A stretch of DNA of 64,000 bases from positions 8,041 through 72,040 of the forward strand of contig JACKBV010000025.1 in the NCBI GenBank assembly GCA_020634315.1, in the 5' to 3' direction. The stretch is from Ardenticatenaceae bacterium. GTDB taxonomy: Bacteria > Chloroflexota > Anaerolineae > Promineifilales > Promineifilaceae. The position numbers were made by a program, and so were the translations under genes. The notes beneath the pieces were generated by a model. That model was given only the letters and a program-made list of their open reading frames with translations. It was not told the DNA's origin and searched no databases. This document shows, piece by piece, positions 36,958 to 45,207 of the stretch. Numbering within the stretch: the stretch's first letter is position 1; each line of letters opens with the position of its first letter.

Positions 36958-37842
36958 TTACACCACATCCGCAAATGTTTTTTCCATACGACGGAAATAA
37001 AACGCACCGCTCACCAAAAGCACGGTCGCCACAACTGCTGAAACCGCCACAATCAAGCCCGGCGCATTATCCGTCCCCAACAGCGCCCAGCGGAACCCTT
37101 CAACGACGCCAGCCATAGGATTAATGCCGTATATCGTGCGCCACGGCTCCTCTAACAGACGGCTAGAATAGGCAATTGGCGTAATAAACAGCCAAATTTG
37201 CACTAAAAACGGCACCACATAGCGCACATCACGGAACTGCACGTTCATAGCTGACAGCCAAAAACTGGCTCCCAAACAGGTGACAAAGGCCAATAACAGG
37301 AATAACGGCAGCCACAACACATTAATGGTGGGCGTTACACCGTAATAGAACATCATCACTAGTAAAACAACAAACGCAAGTACAAAATCAACGATACCGG
37401 CAGCAACGGCCGCTATTGGCATTGCCAGACGTGGGAAATAAATCTTCTTCACCATGTTTGAGTTTTGCACAAGCGAATTTGATGCCTGCGTCAACCCATT
37501 GGCAAAAAATGTCCAGGGCACTAAAGCGGCATAACTAAAAATCGGATAAGGCAGCCCGTCAGAAGGGACTTGTGCCAACCGTCCAAAAAACAAACTAAAG
37601 ACGACCATCGTAAAAAACGGCTGAATCACAGCCCACGACGCCCCTAAAATAGTTTGCTTATAACGGACTTTAATGTCTCGCCAGACAAAAAAGAAAAGGA
37701 GTTCACGATACTCCCACATCTCTCGCAATCCTAGCGAAACCCACCCTTTTGAGGGCACAATGTCCACAATAGGCACATTGGCCGGTAAAGGTTTTAACTG
37801 GCCTGAGCCAGCGACTTGACTATTAGCTTCTTGTGTTAACAT
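36958..37842 (-). CDS. wzm: ABC-2 type polysaccharide export permease (Wzm-like)
   Basis: 294 residues with about six membrane helices. WEYRELLFFFVWRDIKVRYKQTILGASWAVIQPFFTMVVFSLFF is the conserved ABC-2/Wzm entry region with its amphipathic interface helix. WLSAMNVQFRDVRYVVPFLVQIWLFITPIAY is the conserved C-terminal half. PMAGVVEGFRWALLG near 250 matches the family. It forms the channel for the Wzt ATPase encoded after it on the same strand. It sits between the transporter ATPase and a propeller protein. Confidence 0.94.
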   Translation of the reverse strand: MLTQEANSQVAGSGQLKPLPANVPIVDIVPSKGWVSLGLREMWEYRELLFFFVWRDIKVRYKQTILGASWAVIQPFFTMVVFSLFFGRLAQVPSDGLPYPIFSYAALVPWTFFANGLTQASNSLVQNSNMVKKIYFPRLAMPIAAVAAGIVDFVLAFVVLLVMMFYYGVTPTINVLWLPLFLLLAFVTCLGASFWLSAMNVQFRDVRYVVPFLVQIWLFITPIAYSSRLLEEPWRTIYGINPMAGVVEGFRWALLGTDNAPGLIVAVSAVVATVLLVSGAFYFRRMEKTFADVV

Positions 37843-37874
37843 GAATTCTCTCTCACAATCAAGACTTGGTTTAT

Positions 37875-40637
37875 TTATTTTTTATTTGCAATCCGCAGCC
37901 CAACAACAAAAATGACGCCCACCAATAACACCGCCGGTATGATACTTAAAACGATACTACCAGCCATATCGTTGGTGCTAAATGGCCCGATGCTGAAGCC
38001 GCTGGTTTTTTCATCACTTGTCGGAAATGTCAACGCAGGCGTGGGTGTTGCTTCTAGCGTTGCCGTTGCCACCGGTAACGGCGTTGCCGTTGGCGTCAGC
38101 GTGGGTAATGCTGTTGGCGTCACCGCGGGGGTTGCCCATACCCGCTGCGTATATGAAATATTCTGCCACAATTGATCCAATTCGACATCTTGTATCAGGC
38201 TGGCAAAAATGACGCCCACATAGCCAGATGGATCCACAACGGCCGCCACTTCGCTCGCCGAAAAGGCTGTTTCATCCAGGGGAAGGCGTTCCGCCTCTTG
38301 CCACTGGCTGTCTTGCCACAGCCATTCCTGCAAGAAAACACGAGCTTCGCTGTCTGATAACAGTTGCAGCAGATGCAGTTCTTGCCCGGCATCCACAATT
38401 AAGTCGGCTGGCCCGGCTTGTGCGGTTGGATCCGTCACGCGCAGTGGGTTGCCCCAGGACAAGCCGCCATCATCCGATGCCGAGTCCCAAAGTGCCAATT
38501 GATCTTCTTCTTTGGCTAACCAGGCGAGGTGCAGCACACGCTCGCCAACACTCACAATTTTGTACCAGACAACCGGGTCTTCTGTCATTAACTGTGGCTC
38601 TGACCAGGTTTGTCCGCCATCTGTGGAAGAGGCATACACTAATGACAAGACACCAGCGCCACCAGGAATGGTCTCTTGAGTCCAAACGACATGCAGTGTT
38701 TTGGAGCCGGTTAGGGTAAGCACTGGAGAACCAACCCTCGCCCAAGCAGCCGCTTCTGCATCGAAGACAAAGGCGGGAACTGACCAGGTATCCCCATTAT
38801 CAAACGATGACATGATGTAAATGCCCCGTTTCTCATTTAAGGGGACGGCATAGGTGACGTAGAGCGTGCCATCGGGGGAAATGGCTATTTCTGGATTGCT
38901 GGCTCCACTAACGGCCGTTGACGACAAAGCAATCGGCTCAATCCATTCCGTAATTGATGAGGCGCGTTCAGCGACAGCCCGGCTAAAATAAATTTCGCCC
39001 GATACACCACCACTCCACACGGCAAAGAGTATGCCATCCTGGTTCGCTGCCACAGATGGTTGATCGGTTTTGCCAATGGGCGATGTGAGAATAGGACGGG
39101 GCGCAGCCCAACGCTCACCTTCATAGCGGGAGTAATAAATGGCATTGCCATTGCCGGTAGCAGGTTGTGCCAAAGGCTGAGTGGCGACGGGTTGATCAGA
39201 TTCGCTCCAAAAGGCGTGTAAACGGCCGTCTCCCCCCGCAACCAATCGTGGCAGCAGCAGCTTCACCTGGCTGTAAACCAGTGACGCCGGCGTGCTCCAC
39301 ACAGGCGTTGGCTCAAAACGGCTTGACCAATCCTCCAGCACCCCCAACGAGCGTTCCACCACCCAAACATCTGTCACCTGATTCAAGCCACAAGTCAGGG
39401 CTAACAATTGATTCCCCTGCACTACGGCAAGTTGATAACAAGTGACAGCGACTTCGCGCAAACTTTGCGGGTCAGAGAAACGGGCGAGCGGTTCCTGCAA
39501 AGCAGCTTCGCTCCACTGTGCGCCATCCCACGCCTGGAGATAATGCTCGCTGCGCACCTCTGTCAACAAAAACAAGAGATTGGCATTTGTGCGCAGCAAA
39601 GAATTAGAGGAAGGGCAGTCACGTGAATCGCTAAAAGCGACCTGTCGCGCTTCCCAGTTTGCGCCACGATCCGCAGACCACTGATGATAGTAGGCGCAGT
39701 TCTCGCCCTGATGGTAGGCACGCCACACGAGATGCACGGCATTATCAAAAGCAATGACATTGATGTCCCCTGGGCCAGACACATTGGGATCATCTTCTGT
39801 TTCCCGCTGGTCAATGACAGTTGGCGTCTGCCAACTGCCGCCATTATCCAGGGTACGGCTAAAGAAAACTTGATCGAGGAGTGGGTTATCCCAAACGAGA
39901 AAGATACCGTTGTCGGCTGTAGCAAGTTGAACGTGAACGGCCGTTTCCCCTAACGCCCGGTAATAATCCGATGTATACACGGCAAAAGCATCCGTCCACG
40001 TCGCGCCGCCATCTTCAGATTGGCGGTAATAGATACCCGCCGGGAAATCCCCTTCGCTAATGGGACGCAAATAGGCAAGATGGAAACGGCCGTCGTCCGC
40101 CAGCGACACAGCAAAACGCCCGGCCACAGACGCTACAGTCTGGACAGGCGTCCAACTTGCCAACAAAGTAAACTCAGCTATTGGAGCACGGCTATATAGG
40201 AGTACACCCTCATAGCCAATCCAAAACGCATGAATAAAACCGTTATTGTCGGCAATTAAGGTCGGCGTGTAACCAATAAATATGTCTGATGCGGCAGCCG
40301 GGCTGTCCGGTGGCGGCGGCACAAAGGGCAAATCAGCGGCGACCGGTTCACTCCAGGAACGGCCGTTTGCCGCAGCACTGCTGCTCCCCGTCATGTACAT
40401 AAACCCATCAATCGTGTCTTCCCACAACAAGTGGATCGTTCCCGATGGGTCAATGACAAAAGCCGGGTCAACGGCCGTACCCGATTGCGACAAATTTAAT
40501 GGCTCCTGCCACACAACCTCTTCGGTTGTCTGAGCGCCCACCCGCAGCACTGTACTCACAGCCAGCAGCACGGCAAACAAGCCTAACAAACGTAACAAAA
40601 CTGATGAATAGCGCATATTAGTCACGCTTCTGATCAT
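37875..40637 (-). CDS. Large exported sialidase-fold (BNR) protein with C-terminal membrane anchor
   Basis: 920 residues from an ATG at 40637, or 913 from 40616. Signal peptide SSVLLRLLGLFAVLLAVSTVLRVGAQ. Many Asp-box-like units recur: SEDGGATWTDAF, DNGGSWQTPTVI, DRGANWEARQ, FDNGDTWSVPAF, TDGGQTWSEPQ and DDGGLSWGNPL. They suggest two or more six-bladed propellers. A Thr/Pro/Ala linker (about 840-875) precedes the final helix IVLSIIPAVLLVGVIFVVGL and RIANKK. This is the same design as the 31484 gene at about twice the length. Its position beside wzm suggests a surface protein that binds the exported glycan. A 9-bp hairpin covers its first ATG. Confidence 0.82.
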   Translation of the reverse strand: MIRSVTNMRYSSVLLRLLGLFAVLLAVSTVLRVGAQTTEEVVWQEPLNLSQSGTAVDPAFVIDPSGTIHLLWEDTIDGFMYMTGSSSAAANGRSWSEPVAADLPFVPPPPDSPAAASDIFIGYTPTLIADNNGFIHAFWIGYEGVLLYSRAPIAEFTLLASWTPVQTVASVAGRFAVSLADDGRFHLAYLRPISEGDFPAGIYYRQSEDGGATWTDAFAVYTSDYYRALGETAVHVQLATADNGIFLVWDNPLLDQVFFSRTLDNGGSWQTPTVIDQRETEDDPNVSGPGDINVIAFDNAVHLVWRAYHQGENCAYYHQWSADRGANWEARQVAFSDSRDCPSSNSLLRTNANLLFLLTEVRSEHYLQAWDGAQWSEAALQEPLARFSDPQSLREVAVTCYQLAVVQGNQLLALTCGLNQVTDVWVVERSLGVLEDWSSRFEPTPVWSTPASLVYSQVKLLLPRLVAGGDGRLHAFWSESDQPVATQPLAQPATGNGNAIYYSRYEGERWAAPRPILTSPIGKTDQPSVAANQDGILFAVWSGGVSGEIYFSRAVAERASSITEWIEPIALSSTAVSGASNPEIAISPDGTLYVTYAVPLNEKRGIYIMSSFDNGDTWSVPAFVFDAEAAAWARVGSPVLTLTGSKTLHVVWTQETIPGGAGVLSLVYASSTDGGQTWSEPQLMTEDPVVWYKIVSVGERVLHLAWLAKEEDQLALWDSASDDGGLSWGNPLRVTDPTAQAGPADLIVDAGQELHLLQLLSDSEARVFLQEWLWQDSQWQEAERLPLDETAFSASEVAAVVDPSGYVGVIFASLIQDVELDQLWQNISYTQRVWATPAVTPTALPTLTPTATPLPVATATLEATPTPALTFPTSDEKTSGFSIGPFSTNDMAGSIVLSIIPAVLLVGVIFVVGLRIANKK

Positions 40638-40657
40638 ACCAGCTTAACGCTGGTATG
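40635..40657. repeat. Hairpin spanning a gene junction and covering a start codon
   Basis: CATACCAGC (40635-40643) and GCTGGTATG (40649-40657) pair perfectly around TTAAC. On the minus strand it covers the stop of the 40644 gene and the first possible ATG (40637) of the propeller gene. It could block that start unless upstream translation opens it, or the true start may be the ATG at 40616. Confidence 0.55.
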
Positions 40658-42179
40658 GCTCATTAACCTCATCTAATTTTTGCGCCAATTCAGCCTGCAA
40701 ATCAGCCGCAATTGCCGGTTTGGTTTCATATAAATTCGTCAATTCTTCCGCATCATCGGCGACATGATATAGCTCATACACATCGCCCTTCGCCAAACCG
40801 GTGTAATAGATCAATTTATAATCATCTTTGATCAATGTCGCGGTCGCTTTGTGCAAAGGCGCCTGTTTAGGATTACTCTTTGCCTCCAGCGCGAAAATAG
40901 AGCGATCCTGCGCCGGTTCCGCCGCGGCAAACGTCGGCAGCACCTGCCCTTCAGCCCAATCGGGAATAGGTTGCCCCGTCAAGTGCAAAAATGTCGGCAG
41001 CAAATCCACGCAACTCGTATTGGTATAAACATCCTCACGCGTTTGCTGCCCCGGTTTTACAATTAGCAGCGGCACATGCAGCAATGGGTCAAACAACGTC
41101 GTCGTCACATGTCCGCGGATGCCACGCTCAAACATTTCACCATGATCTGACGTCAGCACAAAGTATGTGTTGTCTAGTGCGCCGCTCGCCTCCAGCGAAT
41201 CAAACAAAATGCCCAGCTCCGCATCAGCGTAAGCCAGATACTCATCATATTCGCGCCGTTGATTATTCAAATAGGTCTGATTGTTCCCCTGCGAGGCAAA
41301 ATGATCCCCTTTGTCCGGGGGTTTCAACCCATCACCCACAAATATATCGACGAAATCACGGCGTGTTGTGTATGGCTCATGGGGTGGCAGCAAATGAAAA
41401 TAGCCAAAGAATGGCTGCGGCAAACTTTTCACCTGCTCTTCCAACCAATTGATAGCATCTTCCAATACAAAAAAGAGGCTGTGTAAGTTCGGAATTCCGC
41501 GCGGGAACAAATCCGCATAGCCTTGCGTGATCTGTCGTTTGCTGGCGAACCGGCGTCCCTTGTCAACCATGGAGAGGAAAAGGGAAGCGGGTGGGGTCTC
41601 GCCACCGCGCAAAAAGAGCCATTCACTCCAAAAAGCAGGGCTGTAATCCTGGAAAAAGAGGCGATCCGCGAACTGCAAATCTGCCAGACACAATTCCCGC
41701 GTCTTCTTAAACAAATCCAGATCGCCCCGGAACTGGTGCAACAAAGACATCACCAGCAAGTTGTGTGTGTAAGCTGCCTTATAGTAATCATCGGGCAGCA
41801 GGCTAAACATGTTCTGCTCGGTAAAGCGCTCTTCCACCAACCCATGCAGGTGAAAAGCACGATGCGACCAGGAGTAGGTTCCTGTCAGCAAGGAAGCGGT
41901 TCCTGGCGAAGTGAAGTTTGCCCCCGCACGATGGTTGTGAAACACGGTCGCACGATCGGCAATGCGTGCGATATTGGGCGTTGTTTCCCGATCATACCCA
42001 TACAAAGATACGTGCTTGGCGGAAAGGGTATCAAACACCAGGACACAAATGTTCGGCCGGCTGGGATCGGGCTGCTGTGTTTTGAGCGCAGAAGCAATGT
42101 AAGGCCAGCTGACTTTCATCAAAGGCAAGGAGGCAGCAGGCAGGAATTTGAGAAAATCGCGACGACTTAGATTTGTCAC
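40644..42179 (-). CDS. Tat-exported sulfatase-fold enzyme lacking the formylglycine motif (GTG start)
   Basis: 511 residues from a GTG at 42179 with GAGGAG seven bases upstream. A twin-arginine signal is present at the N-terminus: LSRRDFLKFLPAASLPLMKV. Fold motifs: NICVLVFDTLSAKHVSLYGYDRETTPNI near 42-70 and YFVLTSDHGEMFERGIRGH near 330. The position of the sulfatase C-x-P-x-R reads ANFTSPGTASLLTG, with Thr for Cys and Thr for Arg, so it is not a standard sulfatase. Folding before export and a metal centre fit the Tat route. It could remove or transfer phospho-groups on the exported glycan outside the membrane. Ends 6 bases before the propeller gene. Confidence 0.82.
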   Translation of the reverse strand: MTNLSRRDFLKFLPAASLPLMKVSWPYIASALKTQQPDPSRPNICVLVFDTLSAKHVSLYGYDRETTPNIARIADRATVFHNHRAGANFTSPGTASLLTGTYSWSHRAFHLHGLVEERFTEQNMFSLLPDDYYKAAYTHNLLVMSLLHQFRGDLDLFKKTRELCLADLQFADRLFFQDYSPAFWSEWLFLRGGETPPASLFLSMVDKGRRFASKRQITQGYADLFPRGIPNLHSLFFVLEDAINWLEEQVKSLPQPFFGYFHLLPPHEPYTTRRDFVDIFVGDGLKPPDKGDHFASQGNNQTYLNNQRREYDEYLAYADAELGILFDSLEASGALDNTYFVLTSDHGEMFERGIRGHVTTTLFDPLLHVPLLIVKPGQQTREDVYTNTSCVDLLPTFLHLTGQPIPDWAEGQVLPTFAAAEPAQDRSIFALEAKSNPKQAPLHKATATLIKDDYKLIYYTGLAKGDVYELYHVADDAEELTNLYETKPAIAADLQAELAQKLDEVNEPYQR

Positions 42180-42191
42180 AAACAGTCTCCT

Positions 42192-42761
42192 CTAAATATT
42201 GCGAATAATAACGATGATCAGCCCCACCACATCCAGAAAAATGTAGATGAAAGAGAGGACGCCCAAACGCTGGACAAAGTTGTTGATGCCCGCTTCTAAT
42301 TTGGGACGGCGATTGACGAACCAATAGCCAATGATGACAGCAATGAGGTAAGTTAATCCCCAAATAAGGGTGATAAACGGCCGTTTAAACTCAATGATCC
42401 AGGAATTGTATTGCAAAATGACAAACCAAATGGACGTGACAAACACAAGCATGGTGGACAAAGCCACAAATTTGTGCCGAAAGAAGCGTCCCGGAACAAT
42501 AAACCCAAGCAGCACAATTCCTGCAAAGATGACACTCGTCTCAAGCAAGGCAAACATGAGAGAGTAAGAAATCACGCCAACCAAGTCCCAAATAGAAAGC
42601 CGCAGAATCCAGGCGGGCACCTCACGCATCACGTTGATAATGAGCCAGATGTGGATGGGAAAAGCGCAAGCAACAAACACATTCAACAGCGCTTGCCTGG
42701 ATATACTGCGCGGCGCAGGTGCTTTTTTCGTCTCAACTGCTTGCTGATTAAAGGTAGCCAA
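42192..42761 (-). CDS. Small multi-pass membrane protein, function unknown (TTG start)
   Basis: 189 residues. The only early start in frame is TTG at 42761, which overlaps the upstream phosphodiesterase gene by 14 bases. About five hydrophobic segments: LLNVFVACAFPIHIWLIINV, VGVISYSLMFALLETSVIFAGIVLLGF, ALSTMLVFVTSIWFVILQ, FITLIWGLTYLIAVIIGYW and LSFIYIFLDVVGLIIVII. No family recognised. Being locked between two sulfatase-fold genes suggests a partner or channel role for those enzymes, which is inference. Confidence 0.7.
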   Translation of the reverse strand: MATFNQQAVETKKAPAPRSISRQALLNVFVACAFPIHIWLIINVMREVPAWILRLSIWDLVGVISYSLMFALLETSVIFAGIVLLGFIVPGRFFRHKFVALSTMLVFVTSIWFVILQYNSWIIEFKRPFITLIWGLTYLIAVIIGYWFVNRRPKLEAGINNFVQRLGVLSFIYIFLDVVGLIIVIIRNI

Positions 42762-44592
42762 GGCTTCTTAACCTCTCTTCAATTGCCTGTTCATCTTCGT
42801 CACCACTGGAAGTAGAGGGAGGGGCAGCGCCAGATGAATCGGGTTTAACGCCTATCGTTAGTTCGGGAATATCACGATAAGAGGGATTGGGGAAATTCTT
42901 GAGACCATCACTGCTGAAAATGACACCGGGAACAGCTTCAGGATTAATGCAATGGTCTGCGCCCCAATGGTCGTTGTTTGGTTCAATGCTGTGCGCTTTC
43001 CACTCACCCAGGCCGGTCTCTGCCGAAGCGCGATAACCGGGGGCAAAGCCAACCATCACATCCGGGCCATACTCGGCCAATGGGCCATCAAAGGTTTCTT
43101 GCTGCCGCCATACTTTTTGCACGACGGGCTGACCGTCGGGGCCTTGCCACTGGAGCAAATCGGCGCATAGTTTATCGAGAACGGCCGTTCTCTCACCCAT
43201 CGACACCGACCCCTTCCCTTCACGCCCGGACAGGTTCAAATAAATACTGTTCAGGCCAATGGCGTAAGCCTGCGTCTGCGCCCAATTCACTTTCGACAAG
43301 CCACCCGTCTCGGCTGGTGCTGTGGGCTGCATATAGCCATGATCAACTAACCAGCGATTGACGTGTGCTTTGTGGTTAAATTCCGTAAAACCATGATCAG
43401 AGAGGACAACCAGGCGCGTTTTGTCCTTGAGGCCGCGTTGTTGTAAGCGTTCCTCAACACGCCCCACAATGCCATCCAATTTTCCGTACCACGCTTCGAT
43501 CACGTCAGGGCGATCACGCCAGAACATGTGCTGCACACGATCCATCGTGTCAAACACATTAGCCAGCACACCCTCCTTAAATTGATCGAGGTGATACATC
43601 AATATTTGCTCACGCTTGGCAACAATGTCATCGCACAAAGACAGGAATTGATCGTCGGTTATACAACCATCTTCGAGAGCAGTTGTATCTTGCGGCCAGC
43701 CAAGCGTTAAGAATGGGCCACGCTCTTTCCAGGTTTTCTTCACAAAATCGCGGGGCGTGCCATAAGGCCAGGGAGAGCGTTCTGGATGAATTTGCAAAGG
43801 CAGCGCATAAATCTCTAAATAGGGTTTCGTTTGCTTCAAGATAAAACGGGTGATGGCGCGAATCGAGAAAAAGCGGCTGACTTTGAAGGAAAGCTCGATA
43901 ATTGGACTCCACTGTCCGGCTTGCAAGGCTAACTGGTGTTTGTCCACTTGAATGTGCGCAGCGTGTTCATCGACTCTATCAATGTTGACGTCGATGGTTG
44001 AGGCTTCGACGCCATTTCGGGTTTTACGCATTGGGCCATGCAGCAAACCTTTGTAACGGCCGTTTCCCGTCGCCTGCAACACAAAAACAGGGGTTTTGCG
44101 CCCCTTTTCATGCACTAAATCTTGATCCGTCGTGAAAAACGTGCCCACACCCAGCCGCCCCAAAATATCGGGCGTGCCCAAACCGGGCAATGTACGCACA
44201 GGCGATTGCATCCGTGCCGGGAACAGGGCCGGCCACCACAACGCCGTCGCCGGGTATCCTTGTTTGACCGCCTGATCAAACAACGTCGTCACCTTAAACG
44301 GATAAGCAAAGCGCGTTCCGCCAAATCCACTTTCCGTCGGCAACAGGGACACATTTAACGCATAATTCGCCGGGTTACGATGGACAAAATCAAACATGCC
44401 ATGCCCGCCAGGATTCAACCCGGTGGCAATACTCGTCCACGACACCTCACTCTGCGGCGGATTAGAAACGGCAAATCGGGAATATTTACCGGCCGGTACA
44501 TACTTACCAAGGTTGGGTAATTTACCCTGTTCATATAACCGCTCAAATGTGCGCGGTTCAAAAGCGTCTAAGCCAATAATTACTGCTCGCAT
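42748..44592 (-). CDS. Alkaline-phosphatase-superfamily phosphodiesterase
   Basis: 614 residues. MRAVIIGLDAFEPRTFERLYEQG carries the first metal Asp. NPPQSEVSWTSIATGLNPGGHGMFDFVHRNP near 45-75 aligns with the 33990 protein, except that the putative nucleophile is in Q-S-E instead of a T-P-A context. Further motifs: FDTMDRVQHMFWRDRPDV near 345 and LVVLSDHGFTEFNHKAHVNRWL near 390. C-terminal low-complexity SGAAPPSTSSGDEDEQAIEERLRSLGYL: the end RLRSLGYL also closes the 28817 (RLRGLGYVE) and 33990 (HLRALGYLD) proteins, a shared C-terminal signature. Possibly glycan phospho-modification. Confidence 0.83.
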   Translation of the reverse strand: MRAVIIGLDAFEPRTFERLYEQGKLPNLGKYVPAGKYSRFAVSNPPQSEVSWTSIATGLNPGGHGMFDFVHRNPANYALNVSLLPTESGFGGTRFAYPFKVTTLFDQAVKQGYPATALWWPALFPARMQSPVRTLPGLGTPDILGRLGVGTFFTTDQDLVHEKGRKTPVFVLQATGNGRYKGLLHGPMRKTRNGVEASTIDVNIDRVDEHAAHIQVDKHQLALQAGQWSPIIELSFKVSRFFSIRAITRFILKQTKPYLEIYALPLQIHPERSPWPYGTPRDFVKKTWKERGPFLTLGWPQDTTALEDGCITDDQFLSLCDDIVAKREQILMYHLDQFKEGVLANVFDTMDRVQHMFWRDRPDVIEAWYGKLDGIVGRVEERLQQRGLKDKTRLVVLSDHGFTEFNHKAHVNRWLVDHGYMQPTAPAETGGLSKVNWAQTQAYAIGLNSIYLNLSGREGKGSVSMGERTAVLDKLCADLLQWQGPDGQPVVQKVWRQQETFDGPLAEYGPDVMVGFAPGYRASAETGLGEWKAHSIEPNNDHWGADHCINPEAVPGVIFSSDGLKNFPNPSYRDIPELTIGVKPDSSGAAPPSTSSGDEDEQAIEERLRSLGYL

Positions 44593-44603
44593 GCGTCCTT
44601 TAT

Positions 44604-44628
44604 CAAGCTTGCCTTAACAGCAAGCTTG
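44604..44628. repeat. Perfect 9-bp hairpin upstream of the 42748 gene
   Basis: CAAGCTTGC (44604-44612) and GCAAGCTTG (44620-44628) pair around a 7-base loop, 12 bases before the ATG of the phosphodiesterase gene on the minus strand and next to AAAGGA. It may affect translation or mark the end of the upstream small-protein transcript. Confidence 0.45.
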
Positions 44629-44790
44629 CCTCATCCTCTATGCGATAAAACACATAACACAAAACTGGAAATAAAAATGAGCATAGCCATTATGCTCAAG
44701 ATCATCTGGTCTTGTTCCCCTGCTAGCAAACAGGAACCATGATTTTCACTATATCCTGATTACCAGTGGGAAACAATGTACGAAAGGGGA

Positions 44791-45054
44791 TTACTCATTG
44801 TCGGGGGCAGTTTCTTGCGCATTATCTTCCCCTTTGCGGAAGTTACGCATTAAACGCGCAAAACCCATTTTGATGCGGCTGGAGAAGAAGAAAATAACGC
44901 CAGACAACAAGGTGAAGGCAACGGCCAAAATCTGGAAAAGCATACCGCCAGTGTTGGGATCAATGTAAGCAGTTGGCGCGGCATAGGCAGACTGAATACC
45001 AACAAACGTGATGAATGAAAGCAAGAAAACAGATGCTGTTGCAATTTTTTTCAT
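44791..45054 (-). CDS. Small exported/membrane protein with AYIDPNTGGM motif
   Basis: 87 residues. Signal peptide about 1-25 (KIATASVFLLSFITFVGIQSAYA), then APTAYIDPNTGGMLFQILA, then a hydrophobic helix FTLLSGVIFFFSSRI and a charged tail. Small proteins with a Y-I-D-P-G/N-T-G motif occur in other polysaccharide loci (from memory of such loci, unverified). The function is unknown. It has 198 bases downstream and 153 upstream free of genes, so it may have its own promoter within the array. Confidence 0.7.
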   Translation of the reverse strand: MKKIATASVFLLSFITFVGIQSAYAAPTAYIDPNTGGMLFQILAVAFTLLSGVIFFFSSRIKMGFARLMRNFRKGEDNAQETAPDNE

Positions 45055-45207
45055 GTGATTTTTCCCTCGGCTGATGAAATAGGATGTTTACTAATGTTAA
45101 CAGTATTCATTATGGACATGTATCTTACAATAGAGCTTTCGTCACAAGACTTGTATCTGTAACCGGGCAAGCGGATTACCGCTCACAGGTACGGAAAGAG
45201 TTGATTT

